Of a stretch of 26,657 nucleotides of DNA, positions 24,097 through 26,657 are shown piece by piece (within the stretch, counting starts at the first letter, position 1; the number at the start of each line of letters is the position of its first letter). The stretch covers positions 1 through 26,657 of the forward strand of contig CAINXK010000516.1 in the NCBI GenBank assembly GCA_903854805.1, written 5' to 3'. Both the position numbers and the translations under genes were made by a program. The stretch comes from an uncultured Anaerolineae bacterium (GTDB lineage Bacteria > Chloroflexota > Anaerolineae > Anaerolineales > Villigracilaceae). The notes under the pieces are model-generated. The model made no database searches and was not told the DNA's origin. It was given only the letters and a program-made list of their open reading frames with translations.

Positions 24097-24110
24097 CCTG
24101 TCGCGACAGG
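24097..24110. repeat. 14-bp perfect palindrome before an envelope-protein gene
   Basis: CCTGTCGCGACAGG is its own reverse complement and lies two bases after the stop of the PpiC gene and 12 bases before the next ATG. Its right arm contains the only Shine-Dalgarno-like AGGA for that gene, so either a protein bound to the DNA or an RNA hairpin here could affect the downstream gene. Confidence 0.6.
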
Positions 24111-24122
24111 AAAAACAAACAA

Positions 24123-24899
24123 ATGAGCAAATACAACGACTTTCTCAGAGAAAAACCAAAAACACCCGGCACAAAGAAAAAATCTAATCAAGATTTAACC
24201 TGGAATATTCTCACAGTTGCTATGCTGGTGATGACTCTTTTCGCAGGTGCTTTCTTTTTCAGCCTGATCAGGAATCCCTATTCAAGTTTGAACCCATTTG
24301 CTCCGAACACCCAGGTTCCCCCACCAGCGACAGCAACCTGGACACCAATCGGTTATGATTCAACCTGGACGCCCACCGCCACCACCCCACCAACAGACAC
24401 ATCCACCCCCAGGCCAACTTTTACGCTCGTATCCAGCCCAACTGCTTATAAAGTAGCAACCTCAACCCCTGACTTTACCCCAACCATCGCATCTACCGCC
24501 ACGCGCACACCACGACCGACCGGGGCGCCCTACTCAATCGCGGTTTCTTATAACGAAAGCTCAACTTTCAGGGCTGATACCAGTTGCAATTCATTGTTCG
24601 TTGCCGGGCAGGCTCTGGACGCCAAAAATAAACCTGTTATCGGCTTATTCGTCAAGCTTGGTGGTGGTGTTCCTGGAAAGACCATCTTCCCCGTCTTAAC
24701 CACACTTACCGGCATAGACAAGGCTTACGGGCAAAGTGGCTTTGAATTTAACCTGAAGATTGCGCCTGTGGCTTCCACCCAGTCACTTTGGATCCAACTG
24801 GTGGACCAGGCAGATGCGCCACTCTCGGAACAATTTAAAGTAACCACTTACGCCGACTGTAAAAAAAACCTGATCCTTGTACGCTTTCAGCAAAAGTAA
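24123..24899 (+). CDS. Membrane-anchored Thr/Pro-rich extracytoplasmic protein
   Basis: A 258-residue protein of unknown function. A basic, cytoplasmic N-terminus of about 25 residues precedes one membrane helix (about 28-50), in type II orientation. A Thr/Pro/Ser-rich low-complexity linker covers about 60-138. The C-terminal domain (about 139-258) is mostly beta-strand-like, with two cysteines (near 156 and 248) that could form a disulfide. It looks like an Ig-like or carboxypeptidase-regulatory-like fold: an Ala-Gly-Gln-Ala-Leu-Asp-Ala-Lys-Asn-Lys-Pro-Val motif resembles the Gly-x-Val-x-Asp-x-x-Gly-x-Pro-Val pattern of such domains. It is 27 bases after the PpiC lipoprotein and likely co-transcribed, which suggests a role at the cell surface. 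A terminator follows. Confidence 0.8.
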   Translation: MSKYNDFLREKPKTPGTKKKSNQDLTWNILTVAMLVMTLFAGAFFFSLIRNPYSSLNPFAPNTQVPPPATATWTPIGYDSTWTPTATTPPTDTSTPRPTFTLVSSPTAYKVATSTPDFTPTIASTATRTPRPTGAPYSIAVSYNESSTFRADTSCNSLFVAGQALDAKNKPVIGLFVKLGGGVPGKTIFPVLTTLTGIDKAYGQSGFEFNLKIAPVASTQSLWIQLVDQADAPLSEQFKVTTYADCKKNLILVRFQQK

Positions 24900-24926
24900 A
24901 ATAATTACCGGCTAAAATTTAGAAAT

Positions 24927-24958
24927 AAAAAACGACCTCGTGTGAGGTCGTTTTTTTT
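24927..24958. terminator. Bidirectional terminator between convergent genes
   Basis: Arms 24927-24939 and 24944-24956 are complementary (A6, CGACCTC and its mirror) around the four-base loop GTGT, with the T-tract running on to 24958. It serves the envelope-protein gene on the left and the aminotransferase gene on the right. Confidence 0.93.
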
Positions 24959-24971
24959 ATCATAAGAACTC

Positions 24972-25892
24972 TTACTCGACAGGCACATTCCAGTGATTAT
25001 ATTTTTCCAACCTACCGTGCACCACTTCGTTGAACAATTCTCGCAGTCTGGCAGTGATCGGGCCAATCTTTCCATCTCCAACCTGCCGGAAATCAACCTT
25101 GTTTATAACCATTACCTGCGCAGCAGTACCGGTTAGGAAAAGCTCTTCGCAAACAAATGCTTCAGTACGATCAATCGAACGTTCCGACACCGCCAACCCA
25201 AGTTCATTTTTTGCCAGTTCAATCACCGTACGACGAGTAATGCCCTCCAGAATGTTATCGTAGACTGGTGGGGAAATTAACACCCCATCGCGTACCATGA
25301 AAACATTCATAGCAGTGCCTTCGGAGATATGACCATTCTGGTCCAGCACCAGGGCTTCATCAAAACCCGCCCGAATGGCATCCGTTTTGATCAGTGCCGA
25401 GTTGGCATACGCGCCACTGATCTTGCCACGCGCTGGTATGACGTTGTCATCCACCCGGCGCCAGGAAGACATCGTAACATGGGCGCCATCCTCGTTCTTG
25501 CCATAAGCGCCAAACGGCACGGCAAAAATCGAAACCTCGTCACGCAGGTCGTGCAGGCGCACTCCGATCCCGGCATCCGCTTTATAGCACAGTGGACGCA
25601 CATAAACATCCTGCTGCCAATGATCCATTTTAAGCAAATCGATCGTTGTCTGTGTCAGGCTTTCCGCTGTATGCGGAAGATTCATCGCCAGTATTTTAGC
25701 TGAATTTAAAAAACGTTTGTAATGATCCATAGGACGGAAAACAAACAGCTTTTTCTGATCAGCATTCCAATAGCCGCGTAATCCTCCGAAAGCCGCCGTG
25801 CCATAATTCAATCCATGCGTAGCGATGCTGATCTTGGCATCACCAAATTGGACGAATTTACCTTCAAAATATGCATGCTGGGTTTGGTCCAT
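24972..25892 (-). CDS. ilvE: Branched-chain amino acid aminotransferase
   Basis: PLP-dependent class IV transaminase that interconverts branched-chain amino acids and their 2-oxo acids. The 306-residue product is of normal length. It begins with the family's Tyr-Phe-Glu-Gly-Lys-Phe-Val and has His-Gly-Leu-Asn-Tyr-Gly-Thr-Ala-Ala-Phe-Gly-Gly-Leu-Arg-Gly-Tyr (about 24-39). The PLP lysine lies in Ala-Tyr-Ala-Asn-Ser-Ala-Leu-Ile-Lys-Thr near 169, with Glu in Ile-Ser-Glu-Gly-Thr-Ala-Met-Asn near 196 and Gly-Ile-Thr-Arg-Arg-Thr-Val near 222. Leu-Thr-Gly-Thr-Ala-Ala near 257 closes the cofactor site. GGAG lies just upstream of the ATG. D-amino-acid transaminase and aminodeoxychorismate lyase share the fold, but the early motif and length favour IlvE. 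A TATTAT at 25912-25907 is a candidate -10. Confidence 0.93.
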   Translation of the reverse strand: MDQTQHAYFEGKFVQFGDAKISIATHGLNYGTAAFGGLRGYWNADQKKLFVFRPMDHYKRFLNSAKILAMNLPHTAESLTQTTIDLLKMDHWQQDVYVRPLCYKADAGIGVRLHDLRDEVSIFAVPFGAYGKNEDGAHVTMSSWRRVDDNVIPARGKISGAYANSALIKTDAIRAGFDEALVLDQNGHISEGTAMNVFMVRDGVLISPPVYDNILEGITRRTVIELAKNELGLAVSERSIDRTEAFVCEELFLTGTAAQVMVINKVDFRQVGDGKIGPITARLRELFNEVVHGRLEKYNHWNVPVE

Positions 25893-26136
25893 GGAACATC
25901 TCCGCCATAATAGATTGGGCTTAATGGCTGCGTAAAATCAGCGCAGCAAAAGTTTCGATAATTCGAGCAAGACAAACTGAATAAAGCAGACTACCAAACC
26001 TGATAAAAATATTACTAATGTCCCGAACTCAAATTATATACGATAGATAGACTTGCGGAGACCAATTGCAGCCGAAATTATACTCGACGCGCCTCAATTC
26101 TTGGCAAGCTCTCAACCAGAAGAATCGGACTTTTAC

Positions 26137-26192
26137 TAAAATAAGCGCATGCTTTTTGTCCGTTTATTTTAAATACGCATCTGCTTATTTTA
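26137..26192. repeat. Imperfect 16-bp inverted repeat
   Basis: Arm 26137-26152 (TAAAATAAGCGCATGC) pairs with 26177-26192 at 14 of 16 positions, the outer ten perfectly, around a 24-base T-rich loop. It lies in the gene-poor stretch about 250 bases from the aminotransferase start and 390 from the regulator start. It could be a regulatory site, a small RNA stem or a relic of a small mobile element. Confidence 0.6.
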
Positions 26193-26509
26193 TATTACGC
26201 CACAGTTTAAAGTTTACTAAACGAAATTGTAATAGAGATAAATCTGCACATCTTAGCTATTCATCAGCTGGTGCACAAACCATCTGAAAAGTCCGGCCAA
26301 ACCGCCACGTCCCTGTTCCATCAGCGCCATATATCTACTCGCGGAATCTTTCTATGGGTGTTGATCATCCGGGTTTTTCCATTGCATAGCAAGATAATTG
26401 CTGAATTTCCCCGCGCACACCTACGGCACACGTCTGCCAAAATTTTGCACACGGACTCGACATCGGCTGCTGAAATCATCAAAACAGCCATCCATTTTTC
26501 AATAAACAA

Positions 26510-26537
26510 TTGACAAATTCCCAAAACATCGTAAAAT
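26510..26537 (+). promoter_or_regulatory. Promoter of the ArsR-like gene
   Basis: A perfect -35 TTGACA (26510-26515), a 16-base spacer and -10 TAAAAT (26532-26537). The start is expected near 26544, giving a leader of about 35 bases with AGGA at 26567-26570. Confidence 0.72.
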
Positions 26538-26561
26538 TACTTAGATACATATCTATTTAAT
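26536..26561. promoter_or_regulatory. 12-2-12 dyad operator overlapping the -10 and start site
   Basis: Twelve-base half-sites 26536-26547 and 26550-26561 are complementary at 10 of 12 positions around a CA centre, with the core TAGATA-CA-TATCTA. A 12-2-12 A/T-rich dyad over the promoter is the classical operator shape of the ArsR/SmtB family, and the adjacent gene looks like a member, so autorepression is likely. Confidence 0.65.
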
Positions 26562-26578
26562 TAGACAGGATTTCCGCC

Positions 26579-26657
26579 ATGGATCAAACTGAAATGCTGG
26601 AATTCGTTAAGGTTCTGGCGCACACCGACCGACTGCGCGTCATCGGTGCGCTGGCTC
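26579..26657 (+). CDS. ArsR-like winged-helix regulator (3' end outside window)
   Basis: Only the first 26 residues are visible. The segment Glu-Phe-Val-Lys-Val-Leu-Ala-His-Thr-Asp-Arg-Leu-Arg-Val-Ile-Gly-Ala-Leu is the typical N-terminal helix pair of ArsR-family winged-helix proteins, which open with Lys-Ala-Leu-(Ala/Gly)-His-(Pro)-x-Arg-Leu-x-Ile. AGGA lies eight bases before the ATG. The promoter and overlapping dyad support a self-regulated repressor. The effector (metal or other) cannot be judged from this fragment. Confidence 0.7.
   Translation, partial: MDQTEMLEFVKVLAHTDRLRVIGALA

Larger units (their letters stand above)
25893..26578. other. 686-base gene-poor interval between divergent genes
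   Basis: No credible gene: the frames present are short, lack ribosome-binding sites and resemble nothing. It is more A/T-rich than the flanking genes. It contains a small hairpin (GCTGCG 25927-25932 with CGCAGC 25942-25947) near the aminotransferase promoter, a large imperfect inverted repeat at 26137-26192, and the promoter/operator of the regulator gene at its right end. No T-box or other leader element that I know was recognised before the aminotransferase gene. Confidence 0.6.

Noticed and set aside
25893..26060. T-box or attenuator leader before the branched-chain aminotransferase gene
   Set aside because: The conserved T-box sequence and a leader peptide rich in branched-chain codons were not found on the minus strand.
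26066..26524. Several short open frames (60-80 codons) in the right-hand gene-poor region
   Set aside because: None has a ribosome-binding site, recognisable motif or promoter, and they overlap each other on both strands.

Overview
The window reads as chromosomal DNA from an uncultured or poorly described member of the Chloroflexota, most likely an Anaerolineae lineage. This is an inference from gene content and style: secreted or anchored proteins with Thr/Pro-rich linkers, glycosyltransferase-C-like membrane proteins, a small membrane-associated Cas4-like nuclease, a two-subunit class I fumarase and a full-length MetH. No rRNA, tRNA or CRISPR array was seen, so the taxonomy cannot be fixed from this window.

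Layout, left to right. (1) 1-1083: 3' part of a polytopic membrane protein resembling glycosyltransferase-C enzymes, then a 394-base gap with two hairpins. (2) 1478-2253: two overlapping genes that together carry all the Cas4/RecB nuclease motifs, divided between two membrane-anchored polypeptides. (3) 2338-5471: nadK, a zinc-finger membrane protein and recN, packed as an operon. (4) 5530-6348: exported LysM protein, ending at a strong terminator. (5) 6437-9209: an operon of methyltransferase, AMP nucleosidase and GT87-like membrane protein. (6) 9544-10128: SET-domain methyltransferase with a palindromic terminator. (7) 10321-12660 (minus): a large one-pass membrane protein with a PP2C-like domain that lacks the canonical metal-binding motifs and a C-terminal putative beta-propeller; divergent from it, a CelD/BcsL-type acetyltransferase. 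(8) 14037-15577: fumarase alpha and beta. (9) 15751-22055: metH, a fused homocysteine methyltransferase/methylene-THF reductase, and coaX. (10) 22067-23107: a decayed IS982-type element beside the 3' stub of a minus-strand gene. (11) 23202-24899: a PpiC-type lipoprotein foldase and a Thr/Pro-rich anchored protein. (12) 24972-25892 (minus): branched-chain aminotransferase. (13) A 686-base gene-poor stretch leading to the start of an ArsR-like regulator with its own promoter and dyad operator.

Functionally the window is mostly core metabolism: NADP synthesis, DNA repair, the fumarase step, the methionine/one-carbon cycle, CoA synthesis and branched-chain amino acids, interspersed with cell-envelope proteins. 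MetH and the fused reductase form a coherent methyl cycle: the reductase makes methyl-THF and MetH passes the methyl group to homocysteine through cobalamin.

Three points stand out. The Cas4-like nuclease has its GxxxH motif and first Fe-S cysteine on one polypeptide and GKPD, ExK, QxxxY and the other three cysteines on the next, with a G6 run at the junction. Four genes (nadK, the LysM protein, the methyltransferase and the PpiC lipoprotein) have a perfect TATAAT only 6-9 bases before the ATG and no Shine-Dalgarno, which predicts leaderless mRNAs. The ArsR-like gene at the right edge has a 12-2-12 dyad overlapping its -10 and predicted start site.
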